Assembly: GCA_011525445.1 (NCBI GenBank)
Contig: WTGE01000342.1
Coordinates: 1-10,561, forward strand
Reading direction: 5' to 3'
DNA from: Synechococcus sp. CO36386bin_37
GTDB lineage: Bacteria; Cyanobacteriota; Cyanobacteriia; PCC-6307; Cyanobiaceae
DNA length: 10,561 nt
Shown here: positions 1 through 5,354 of the stretch, piece by piece
Position numbering within the stretch: the stretch's first letter is position 1
Layout of the letters: every line of letters begins with the position of its first letter
Notes under the pieces: model-generated
The model's input: the letters and a program-made list of their open reading frames with translations, nothing else
What the model was told of the DNA's origin: nothing
Databases searched by the model: none
Translations under genes and position numbers: made by a program

Positions 1-1
1 G

Positions 2-289
2 GTCAGGCCCAGGATGATGGCCAATCAAGAGATGTTGGCCGTGGACGATGTCACAGACATCCTTGCTCTTCCTTTGTTAGGACTTGTTCTTGAGGATGAG
101 CAAGTGATCGTGAGCACCAACCGCGGCGAACCGCTCACCCTGAACGGAACCAGTTCTCCAGCGTCTAAGGCCTACGGCAACATTGCACGCCGACTCCAAG
201 GCGAGGACATCGCTTTGTTAGATCCTTCCAAAGAGCGGTCCGGCCTGCGAGCAACAGTCCGTCGCCTAATGCAAACGAAGATCTTCTGA
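2..289 (+). CDS. minD: Septum site-determining protein MinD, C-terminal part (5' truncated by window edge)
   Basis: The reading frame is open from base 2 and ends in TGA at 287-289, so only the last 95 or so residues are present. MinD is a membrane-associated ParA-type ATPase that recruits MinC and oscillates with MinE to keep the division ring at midcell. The visible part matches the MinD C-terminal half: a region like '[20 protein letters not shown]', then '[14 protein letters not shown]', then '[13 protein letters not shown]', a run typical of MinD. The usual C-terminal amphipathic membrane-targeting helix is represented by the basic end '[14 protein letters not shown]'. The P-loop lies upstream of the window and cannot be checked. 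minE follows after 4 bp, supporting the identity and a shared transcript. minC would be expected just upstream, by family knowledge only. Confidence 0.95.
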   Translation, partial: VRPRMMANQEMLAVDDVTDILALPLLGLVLEDEQVIVSTNRGEPLTLNGTSSPASKAYGNIARRLQGEDIALLDPSKERSGLRATVRRLMQTKIF

Positions 290-293
290 GCTG

Positions 294-578
294 ATGACTC
301 TCCGCGACCTCGTCGACAAACTGCTCGGGCGGCAACCAGCAAGTGCCTCCACCGCACGAGACAGGCTCCAGCTTGTTCTTGCTCATGATCGCAGTGATCT
401 AAGTCCTGAACTGCTGGACCAGATGCGTCGTGAAATTTTTGAAGTGGTGGCTAAATATGTGGATATTGATCTTGAGGAAGGCGATGTAAGCCTCGAGACC
501 GAAGATCGGGTCACAGCCCTTGTTGCCAATCTGCCTTTTCGACGCGCTATCGCATCGAATGTTCCTCGCCCCGATTAA
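294..578 (+). CDS. minE: Cell division topological specificity factor MinE
   Basis: This 94-residue protein has the normal MinE length and layout. Residues 1-12 form a short amphipathic membrane-binding start ([12 protein letters not shown]). Residues about 21-38 ([18 protein letters not shown]) are the anti-MinCD segment that contacts MinD, with the typical 'A+DRLQ+VLAHDR' pattern. The rest is the dimerising topological-specificity domain ('[13 protein letters not shown]'). MinE stimulates MinD ATPase activity and drives pole-to-pole oscillation at the inner membrane. The ATG lies 5 bp after the minD stop, so the two are surely cotranscribed and perhaps translationally coupled. The stop is TAA at 576-578. 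Nothing is missing or unusual. Confidence 0.96.
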   Translation: MTLRDLVDKLLGRQPASASTARDRLQLVLAHDRSDLSPELLDQMRREIFEVVAKYVDIDLEEGDVSLETEDRVTALVANLPFRRAIASNVPRPD

Positions 579-609
579 GGGGAATGATTCTGGAACAATC
601 TCCAGGCTC

Positions 610-852
610 ATGACAAACCCTCGTTTCACTCCAGCCGAAACAACCGTGATGCAACTCCTTCTGGAGGGGCTTAGCAATCGTGCAATTGCATCAAGGCTTG
701 TTGTGAGCATCCGAACGGTGGAAAGTCATATCAGTCACGCTCTTCTGAAAAGCGGGTGCCGATCAAGACTTGATCTGTCGATGTGGTGGCTGCGCAACCA
801 GCAACCCTCCTCCAGATCATGCAGCGGTAAACTTCCATCAACGCCGGCTTAG
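610..852 (+). CDS. Small LuxR/GerE-type helix-turn-helix protein (DNA-binding domain only)
   Basis: An 80-residue protein that is almost entirely a GerE/LuxR-type DNA-binding domain. Residues 4-60 read 'PRFTPAETTVMQLLLEGLSN' followed by RAIASRLVVSIRTVESHIS and a 'L+KSGCRSRLDL' end, matching the family pattern (LTPxE..VL.L...GLSN.EIA..L..S..TV..H...). There is no receiver or ligand domain, so how it senses a signal is unknown. I chose the ATG at 610 because the longer in-frame start at 520 would overlap minE by 59 bp and add residues outside the domain. The gene begins 31 bp after minE and may share its transcript. Its TAG stop at 850-852 lies inside the tRNA-Thr gene. The tail after residue 62 is serine-rich and probably disordered. 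A regulatory role is inferred from the fold; targets are unknown. Confidence 0.8.
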   Translation: MTNPRFTPAETTVMQLLLEGLSNRAIASRLVVSIRTVESHISHALLKSGCRSRLDLSMWWLRNQQPSSRSCSGKLPSTPA

Positions 853-914
853 CTCAGCGGTAGAGCAGCGCTTTTGTAAAGCGAAGGTCATCGGTTCAAA
901 TCCGTTAGCCGGCT
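843..914 (+). tRNA. tRNA-Thr, anticodon TGT (UGU)
   Basis: Bases 843-914 fold as a complete tRNA. The acceptor stem is GCCGGCT (843-849) with AGCCGGC (907-913), seven perfect pairs, then discriminator T914. The D arm is GCTC/GAGC (852-855, 863-866). The anticodon loop TTTGTAA (873-879) has TGT at 875-877, reading ACA. The T loop is TTCAAAT (895-901). Two stem positions are not Watson-Crick: G868/A884 at the base of the anticodon stem and T891/T905 in the T stem. CCA is not encoded. Position 37 is A next to U36, as required for t6A modification. The first ten bases overlap the end of the preceding LuxR-type gene. Confidence 0.96.
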
Positions 915-961
915 TCTGACTCCATTTTCACTCAAGAATCATCCAAGTTCTTCTTGCTGAT

Positions 962-1123
962 TCAACGATTCGAGCGACCGGTAAATAACCAGAGCCCTAC
1001 GAAGATACCGATCCATGGCAACCCATCGAGTTCGATCAACGGAGTAAACAACTGAACGACAGGTTCAAACAACCAGTGAATGGCAGCTTGAAGCACAATC
1101 AAAGAGGCGATCAGCCAGAGCAT
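962..1123 (-). CDS. Small two-helix membrane protein, conserved-hypothetical type
   Basis: A 53-residue ORF starting at ATG 1123 and ending in TGA at 962-964. It has two hydrophobic segments, about residues 2-19 (LWLIASLIVLQAAIHWLF) and 33-49 (around 'GLPWIGIFVGLWLFTG'), joined by a short loop with E20, E31 and D33 and closed by a basic end (RSNR). This predicts a hairpin inner- or thylakoid-membrane protein. The start lies inside the tsaC reading frame, giving a 13-bp overlap, so translation is probably coupled to tsaC. A GGAGG lies 10 nt upstream of the ATG (CCTCC on the plus strand, 1134-1138), a rather long spacing. It is the last gene of the minus-strand cluster. I do not recognise a named family and cannot give a function. 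Confidence 0.68.
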   Translation of the reverse strand: MLWLIASLIVLQAAIHWLFEPVVQLFTPLIELDGLPWIGIFVGLWLFTGRSNR

Positions 1124-1728
1124 TCGGGGGAGGCCTCCATACCAGTAGGAATTACAGCGCCCTTACGAAGCCAATGCCATTGTTGGGGCCCATGCCAGGC
1201 AATCACAGAACTCGCTTCACGGGAAGGCTCAGGCCAGGGAATTGGAGCCAGCAATGGCAAATGAGGGAAAACAGCCGCCGCATCATTTTCATTGCAACTG
1301 GCAGGTCTGCCTGAAACATTGGCACTCGTCGTCGCCAGAGGACCGCTGCTGTGCAGAAGTTCCAAGGTGGGTTGACAAGCTGGAATACGTAAACCGATTG
1401 TTGCCACTCCAGGGTTGAGCACTTCAGCCCATCCCCCGAGAGCAGGCAACACCAGAGTGAGTGCCCCCGGCCAATGTAAGAGAGCCAAAGCAAGGGCATC
1501 GGTCCGAGCAACAGGTTGAACATGAAGCAGCAGCGTCTCGGCATCTGCACCCATCAGGATGAGTGGTTTGTCCTGTGGCCTGCATTTCAGTTGCCAAATC
1601 TGAGCGGCCTGATCAGGCAATGAGGCCAGGGCAGGAAGCGTGTCTGTCGGTAGGAGAGCAGCACCCCCATTCTGCAAGTGCACTGTCATGGCATCACGAT
1701 GCAAGAGCTGCGAAGGGTGAATTGCCAT
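1111..1728 (-). CDS. tsaC: Threonylcarbamoyl-AMP synthase (TsaC/YrdC/Sua5 family)
   Basis: A 205-residue YrdC-domain protein. The family makes threonylcarbamoyl-AMP from threonine, bicarbonate and ATP, the first step of t6A modification at A37 of ANN-decoding tRNAs, in the cytoplasm. Visible motifs are PTDT at residues 27-30, the 'KCRPQDKPLIL' nucleotide-binding stretch at 48-58, WPGALTLVLP at 86-95, GLRIPA at 112-117 and TTSANVSG at 133-140. The length fits the short TsaC form without the extra Sua5 domain. The usual 'PTDTVYGL' is 'PTDTLPAL' here, so the family match is clear but the motif is a variant. The ATG at 1728 lies 11 bp after the prmC stop; a second in-frame ATG at residue 14 is possible. 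The 3' end overlaps the small membrane gene. Confidence 0.88.
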   Translation of the reverse strand: MAIHPSQLLHRDAMTVHLQNGGAALLPTDTLPALASLPDQAAQIWQLKCRPQDKPLILMGADAETLLLHVQPVARTDALALALLHWPGALTLVLPALGGWAEVLNPGVATIGLRIPACQPTLELLHSSGPLATTSANVSGRPASCNENDAAAVFPHLPLLAPIPWPEPSREASSVIAWHGPQQWHWLRKGAVIPTGMEASPECSG

Positions 1729-1739
1729 ATCGCCTGTCT

Positions 1740-2648
1740 CTATCGCAGGCTCGACGCTACGGGACGGGACGAACGCCGAGCGAGAGCGAAGCGCGAGATT
1801 CCCTGAAGGTCTCGGCGGTATTCAGGGTGATCAAAGCCGGCATCATTCAACAACTCGAGAACACTGGAACTTTGGTCGTGGTGATGTTCCAACAAGATCC
1901 AACCGCCGGGCGCAAGTGCATGGAAGGCATCTTTAGCGATGAGCCGAATGCAATCCAATCCATCGTCTCCTCCGTAGAGAGCCAAATGAGGCTCGTGCTG
2001 CTTAACAACAGGTTCAAGATCATCCAGCACGGCCGTGGGAATGTAGGGCGGATTGGCGAGCACTAGCCGCAACTGTCCCCACCAAGGCCGGAGTGGCTCC
2101 CACCAGCTGCCGAGATGAACTTGCCACTGGCAGTTTCCTGCCCATACGTCGAGATTGCGTTTAGCAAGAGCAAGCGCATTGCCACTGACGTCGACGGCAT
2201 GACCTCTCCAATTCGGAAGAGCGCGCGCGAGCGCCACGGCCAAGGCTCCTGATCCAGTTCCCAGATCAGCCCAGATCCCCTCACTTCGTCTTTCCTTCTC
2301 TGACAAGCACTGCAGCGCCAAATCAATGAGCAGCTCAGTTTCTTGGCGAGGGATCAGGGCGTCGGATGACACCTCAAGCTCGATGTCTCGCCATGGACAT
2401 CGCCCCACCAAATGCTGGAGCGGTATGTGCTGATCACAATGCTGAGCCCAGAGAGTCTCGAGATGCCTCAATGAAGTTGTCAATCCAACCTCAACCTCAG
2501 GGGAGATGCGTAGCTTCTGCAGATCAGCCCATGAGCAATCGGCAGCCATCCAAAGAAGCCAATCCAGCTCGACGGCATTCCCACCCTCACGGATCAACGC
2601 ACGCCGCCATTCGAGTAGATCTTTGCCTTTGCAATGGATCAAGCACAT
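1740..2648 (-). CDS. prmC: Peptide chain release factor N5-glutamine methyltransferase PrmC (HemK)
   Basis: A 302-residue SAM-dependent methyltransferase that methylates the GGQ glutamine of release factors RF1 and RF2 and so improves termination. The N-terminal helical domain (about 1-85) ends with 'IPLQHLVGRCPWRDIELEV'. A conserved 'LIPRQETELLID' follows at 98-109. The SAM-binding glycine-rich loop is 'ADLGTGSGALAVALA' at 127-141. The catalytic NPPY is at 199-202, and its Asn and Pro residues hold the substrate glutamine. 'HEPHLALYGGDDGLD' after it is also typical of PrmC and separates it from other NPPY methyltransferases. The gene lies 9 bp after dprA and 11 bp before tsaC on the same strand, which implies cotranscription. 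The basic C-terminal tail (ARRSSRPVASSLR) looks disordered. Confidence 0.95.
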   Translation of the reverse strand: MCLIHCKGKDLLEWRRALIREGGNAVELDWLLWMAADCSWADLQKLRISPEVEVGLTTSLRHLETLWAQHCDQHIPLQHLVGRCPWRDIELEVSSDALIPRQETELLIDLALQCLSEKERRSEGIWADLGTGSGALAVALARALPNWRGHAVDVSGNALALAKRNLDVWAGNCQWQVHLGSWWEPLRPWWGQLRLVLANPPYIPTAVLDDLEPVVKQHEPHLALYGGDDGLDCIRLIAKDAFHALAPGGWILLEHHHDQSSSVLELLNDAGFDHPEYRRDLQGISRFALARRSSRPVASSLR

Positions 2649-2657
2649 GAAGACAAG

Positions 2658-3755
2658 TTAGAGAGAACGCCAACGCAAACCTGGCTTGGGCTCGAGAACA
2701 CCCTCGAGCTCAAGTTGCAGTAAATCCTTTGCCAGCTTTGTTGGACTGCAGCGAAGTGCTGCAGATAACTGTTCAAGCGTGAAACCTTCATCCACCATCT
2801 GAAGGAGAGATGTCTTGCCTTTCACTGAAGAAAGAACTGGATCAGGGGGGTTTGATTTCGCCCTTGGCAGTGGTCCTGACCCGAGTGCCGCAATCAAGGA
2901 TTCTGGATTCAGAAGAGGTGTTGAATCTTGCTTCAACAGTGCGTTACTGCCCTGACAGGACCAGCGCAATGCATCCCCTGGGACAACCCAAACCGGACAC
3001 CCTTGCACTCTGGCAATTTGGGCCGAAATCAATGCTCCACTCGTCTTTGGACACTCAACAACCACCAGAGCACAAGCCACACTCACCAACAAGCGATTCC
3101 GTAATGCGAAATTGGCTCGACGAACCTGGACACCTCTTGACCATTCAGTGAAGAGAAGGCCAGCAGATTCAACATCAGACTGCAAGCCTTCATGTTCTTT
3201 CGGGTAAACACGATCCAAAGGAGTGCCCAATACACCAACCGGAACCCCACCTGCCGACAAACAGCCCTGATGTGAAGCGGCATCAATACCTTCTGCAAGT
3301 CCACTCACCACTGGCCAACCAGCATGAGCAAGACACTGTCCAAGAGCGTGGGCCATCCGAGCTCCGTGTTCTGAAGGACGTCTTGTCCCCACCACAGCGA
3401 CACACTTCCGAGCTGATAAGAAAGGCCACAACTGGTGATGTCCAGACCAGTAGACAGCGGAAGGCGGGCGATCCAATGATTCGAACGAAATTGGCCAATC
3501 CACATCCAGAGGACAAAGTGCGTTCCCAGGAACGGAAACCACCGGACATGTCCCCTGACTCAACCGATAAGACTCCAGTCTCATCATGAAGGAATCAGAC
3601 CAGCCCAGTGCTGATTGCAAACGCAATCGAGGCCATAACCACAAATCAGCAAAACTCACCTGATGCGCATCAGCCACCGCGCTGAGTTCCCGAATCCTGG
3701 CAACCCCGAGGCCGGGACACGAGCTCCACAACCACCACCACCCACGAGCATCCAT
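2658..3755 (-). CDS. dprA: DNA processing protein DprA (Smf)
   Basis: A 365-residue DprA. The family binds incoming single-stranded DNA and loads RecA during natural transformation, in the cytoplasm. The Rossmann-like core shows VVGTRRPS at about 121-128, SGLAEGID at 151-158, RVYP at 182-185, the signature FALRNRLL at 216-223 and 'TSGALI' at 238-243. The C-terminal end (about 315-365) has a winged-helix-like segment, 'EGFTLEQLSAALRCSPTKLA', then 'LQLELEGVLEPKPGLRW', matching the DML1-like domain. I start at ATG 3755; an in-frame TTG directly before it (3758) is the only longer choice. AAGGG sits just upstream. The N-terminal 70 residues are tryptophan-rich and more variable. The thioesterase gene ends 32 bp upstream of this ATG and prmC follows after 9 bp. 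Confidence 0.95.
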   Translation of the reverse strand: MDARGWWWLWSSCPGLGVARIRELSAVADAHQVSFADLWLWPRLRLQSALGWSDSFMMRLESYRLSQGTCPVVSVPGNALCPLDVDWPISFESLDRPPSAVYWSGHHQLWPFLSARKCVAVVGTRRPSEHGARMAHALGQCLAHAGWPVVSGLAEGIDAASHQGCLSAGGVPVGVLGTPLDRVYPKEHEGLQSDVESAGLLFTEWSRGVQVRRANFALRNRLLVSVACALVVVECPKTSGALISAQIARVQGCPVWVVPGDALRWSCQGSNALLKQDSTPLLNPESLIAALGSGPLPRAKSNPPDPVLSSVKGKTSLLQMVDEGFTLEQLSAALRCSPTKLAKDLLQLELEGVLEPKPGLRWRSL

Positions 3756-3787
3756 CAACCCTTAATTAGTACATGCGAACTATCACG

Positions 3788-4246
3788 CTAGGTTTGAATC
3801 GGGCCCCGAGTCAACAAGTCAAGCGCGGATGCAATGAACGAAGGGGGGTAACGCAAAATCCGACGCCGTTCTCCCTCGAGTCGAACCAAAACCAAATCAA
3901 TCAGCGCCTCAAATGCACAATCACCGGTCGATCGCAAAAAGCGCGTCTTCCAACGCCAGCGGGGCCCTTCAGGCGCAAGCGACTCGCTTTCAATCACAAC
4001 CTGCTCACCGTGAAAAAGTGCCTTTTTGTAAACCATTTGCAAGTGGACCACTGGCATTTCCAATCCCTCATCCGCGATCTGCTGATAAGGCAGACCCACT
4101 GCGGCGAGCGCTTCTACCCGCGCCTCCTCCAGCCAACCAACGTAGGCTCCATGCCACATAACCCCACCGTGATCGGTGTGTTGCGGCAAGACGCGCTTAT
4201 GGAGCTGCCAAGGACGGCGCGTAACGCTCTCAGTCACCATCGACAT
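3788..4246 (-). CDS. Hotdog-fold acyl-CoA thioesterase (4HBT type), possibly 1,4-dihydroxy-2-naphthoyl-CoA hydrolase
   Basis: A 152-residue single hotdog domain. The N-terminal active-site region 'QHTDHGGVMWHGAYVGWLEEAR' (residues 22-43) matches the 4-hydroxybenzoyl-CoA thioesterase pattern (DTDAxGVVyHanYlrwfeeAR), with D25 as the expected catalytic aspartate. The long central helix continues 'VEALAAVGLPYQQIADEG', and the beta sheet follows to the end. In cyanobacteria, proteins of this type hydrolyse DHNA-CoA in phylloquinone synthesis. That assignment here is inference from family and organism; another acyl-CoA substrate is possible. The start is ATG 4246; ATG 4240 (residue 3) is an alternative. 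There is no clear ribosome binding site, and an inverted repeat begins 2 bp upstream. It is the first gene of the cluster running through dprA, prmC and tsaC. Confidence 0.85.
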   Translation of the reverse strand: MSMVTESVTRRPWQLHKRVLPQHTDHGGVMWHGAYVGWLEEARVEALAAVGLPYQQIADEGLEMPVVHLQMVYKKALFHGEQVVIESESLAPEGPRWRWKTRFLRSTGDCAFEALIDLVLVRLEGERRRILRYPPSFIASALDLLTRGPIQT

Positions 4247-4247
4247 T

Positions 4248-4280
4248 GTCTGAGTCCATCAGCCATAGGCTGACTCAGAC
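4248..4280. repeat. Inverted repeat filling the usp/thioesterase divergent spacer
   Basis: GTCTGAGTC (4248-4256) is the exact reverse complement of GACTCAGAC (4272-4280). Inside these arms, AGCC (4261-4264) pairs with GGCT (4268-4271), leaving CATC as a 4-nt bulge and ATA as the loop, so 13 pairs can form. The element starts 2 bp from the thioesterase ATG and ends 13 bp before the usp start. No T-run follows on either strand, so it is not an intrinsic terminator. It could be an operator or an mRNA leader hairpin. Confidence 0.75.
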
Positions 4281-4293
4281 CTGAATCTTCATC

Positions 4294-5142
4294 GTGTTCA
4301 AGAATCTTCTAGTTGCCGATTCCGGCAATGGTCATGTGGAAGAAATGGTGCGCATGTTGCGAGATCTACCTGGCTTAAAGGCTGCTCGCATCAACCTGCT
4401 TCACGTTGTATCCGAGCAAGGAAAGGTCAACTCGGAAGATCATTGGACAACCGCGGGCAGCCTGCTGGCCAAAGCAGTTCACCAAATCGGGCTCGATCCA
4501 AGTGAAGTGAATTCAATCATTCGGCAGGGAGATGCCAAACAAACCGTTCTCAAGGTGGCCGAAGAGATCAATGCTGATCTGATCGTGATGGGATCGCGTG
4601 GCCTGGGACGCCTTCAGTCGATCCTTGCAAACAGCACGAGCCAATATGTTTTTCAACTGTCAACTCGTCCCATGCTTTTGGTGCGGGACGACCTTTATGT
4701 GCGTCACGTGAATCGGATGATGGTGACAATTGATGGAACTGGAGTTGGCGATGATGCTTTGCGCATTGCCTGCGAGATGGTTCGGGACATACCAGGGGGA
4801 CAACTCACAGGTGTCCATGTAGCAAGACAAGATCTGTCGGCTTCCAGAGGTGGAGAAAGCAAAGCCGATGGACTGCTGGCTGCAGCCGTACAACGAGCTC
4901 GAAGCCTTGGGGTGGAGCTCAAGCCACTCCACACGACCAATCCCGATATTGGGCGGGGGGTTTGTGAAGCAGCCAAGGAGATTGGAGCCGACCTGGTCGT
5001 GATTGCATCACAGGACAGGCGACCATTAGTCGCACGCGGTCTGGTCGACCTCGACAAACTTCTGGGTGGATCAATCAGTGATTACATCCGAGTCCATGCT
5101 CCTTCTCCGGTTCTTCTCGTCCGCGAGCCGGAACGGAACTGA
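4294..5142 (+). CDS. Universal stress protein with two tandem UspA domains
   Basis: A 282-residue protein made of two UspA domains, about residues 1-132 and 138-277. The first begins 'MFKNLLVADSGNG' and ends with 'ADLIVMGSRGLGRLQSILAN', which holds the nucleotide-binding G-x2-G-x9 pattern (G100, G103), but the following GS/GT is NS. It closes on 'STRPMLLVRDD'. The second starts 'RMMVTIDGTGVGDDALRIA' and ends 'ADLVVIASQDRRPLVARG', with GGS at 258-260 and 'APSPVLLVRE' at the end; its glycine loop is degenerate. UspA proteins are cytoplasmic and act in stress or growth-arrest responses, some binding ATP; the exact role here is unknown. The start is GTG 4294, chosen because the family begins 'MFKNLL'. 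It is transcribed alone, divergent from the thioesterase and convergent with psbM. Confidence 0.9.
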   Translation: MFKNLLVADSGNGHVEEMVRMLRDLPGLKAARINLLHVVSEQGKVNSEDHWTTAGSLLAKAVHQIGLDPSEVNSIIRQGDAKQTVLKVAEEINADLIVMGSRGLGRLQSILANSTSQYVFQLSTRPMLLVRDDLYVRHVNRMMVTIDGTGVGDDALRIACEMVRDIPGGQLTGVHVARQDLSASRGGESKADGLLAAAVQRARSLGVELKPLHTTNPDIGRGVCEAAKEIGADLVVIASQDRRPLVARGLVDLDKLLGGSISDYIRVHAPSPVLLVREPERN

Positions 5143-5168
5143 ACCGGAGCCATCCTTCAGGCAGTAAC

Positions 5169-5215
5169 CCAGACCAACAAGTAATCAGGATGAACCCTCT
5201 CGGCTGTTGGTCTGG
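5169..5215. repeat. Inverted repeat spanning the psbM stop codon
   Basis: CCAGACCAACA (5169-5179) is the exact reverse complement of TGTTGGTCTGG (5205-5215), giving 11 pairs with a 25-nt loop. The right arm encodes PsbM residues 27-30 (IQTN region), and the loop contains the psbM stop (5185-5187, minus strand). No T-run follows on either strand. A 3' stability or processing hairpin between convergent usp and psbM transcripts is the likeliest reading. Confidence 0.75.
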
Positions 5216-5295
5216 ATGAAGAGGACGATCAGAAACACCGTCGGAACCAGGACGAACATGAGGCTGGCAACAAAGCCGAGATCGTTGGTTTCCAT
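5185..5295 (-). CDS. psbM: Photosystem II reaction centre protein M
   Basis: A 36-residue protein, of normal PsbM length. It starts 'METNDLGFVASLMFVLVPTV' and continues 'FLIVLFIQTNSREGSS', matching the PsbM pattern of a short acidic N-terminus, one membrane helix (about residues 7-28) and the polar end IQTNS. PsbM is a single-pass thylakoid subunit at the photosystem II dimer interface. It starts at ATG 5295 and stops at TGA 5185-5187. The gene lies 59 bp downstream of the ferredoxin gene on the same strand, so cotranscription or its own promoter are both possible. A small dyad (5317-5332) sits 21-37 bp upstream of the ATG. The last codons form one arm of the hairpin around the stop codon. 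Confidence 0.96.
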   Translation of the reverse strand: METNDLGFVASLMFVLVPTVFLIVLFIQTNSREGSS

Positions 5296-5316
5296 GGGCG
5301 ATGAAGATGCAGGGCT

Positions 5317-5332
5317 GAACGTATCACCGTTC
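5317..5332. promoter_or_regulatory. Small dyad upstream of psbM
   Basis: GAACG (5317-5321) and CGTTC (5328-5332) form a 5-bp inverted repeat with a 6-bp spacer in the 59-bp gap between the ferredoxin stop and the psbM ATG. On the minus strand a weak -10-like TACGTT overlaps it. It could be an operator or a leader hairpin; arms this short may also arise by chance. Confidence 0.25.
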
Positions 5333-5354
5333 GGGATCGACGTTGACCCTCAGC

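Noticed and set aside
520..609. Longer N-terminus for the LuxR-type protein
   Set aside because: It would overlap minE by 59 bp and adds residues outside the GerE domain. ATG 610 fits the domain start.
933..956. CAAGAA...TTCTTG inverted repeat between the tRNA and the small membrane gene, as a bidirectional terminator
   Set aside because: Only 6 bp of weak stem with a 12-nt loop and no T-run on either strand. It is not distinguishable from chance.
1563..2066. A 167-codon plus-strand open frame across tsaC and prmC
   Set aside because: It lies antisense to two well-supported genes, has no recognisable domain and no ribosome binding site. It is a shadow of their codon use.
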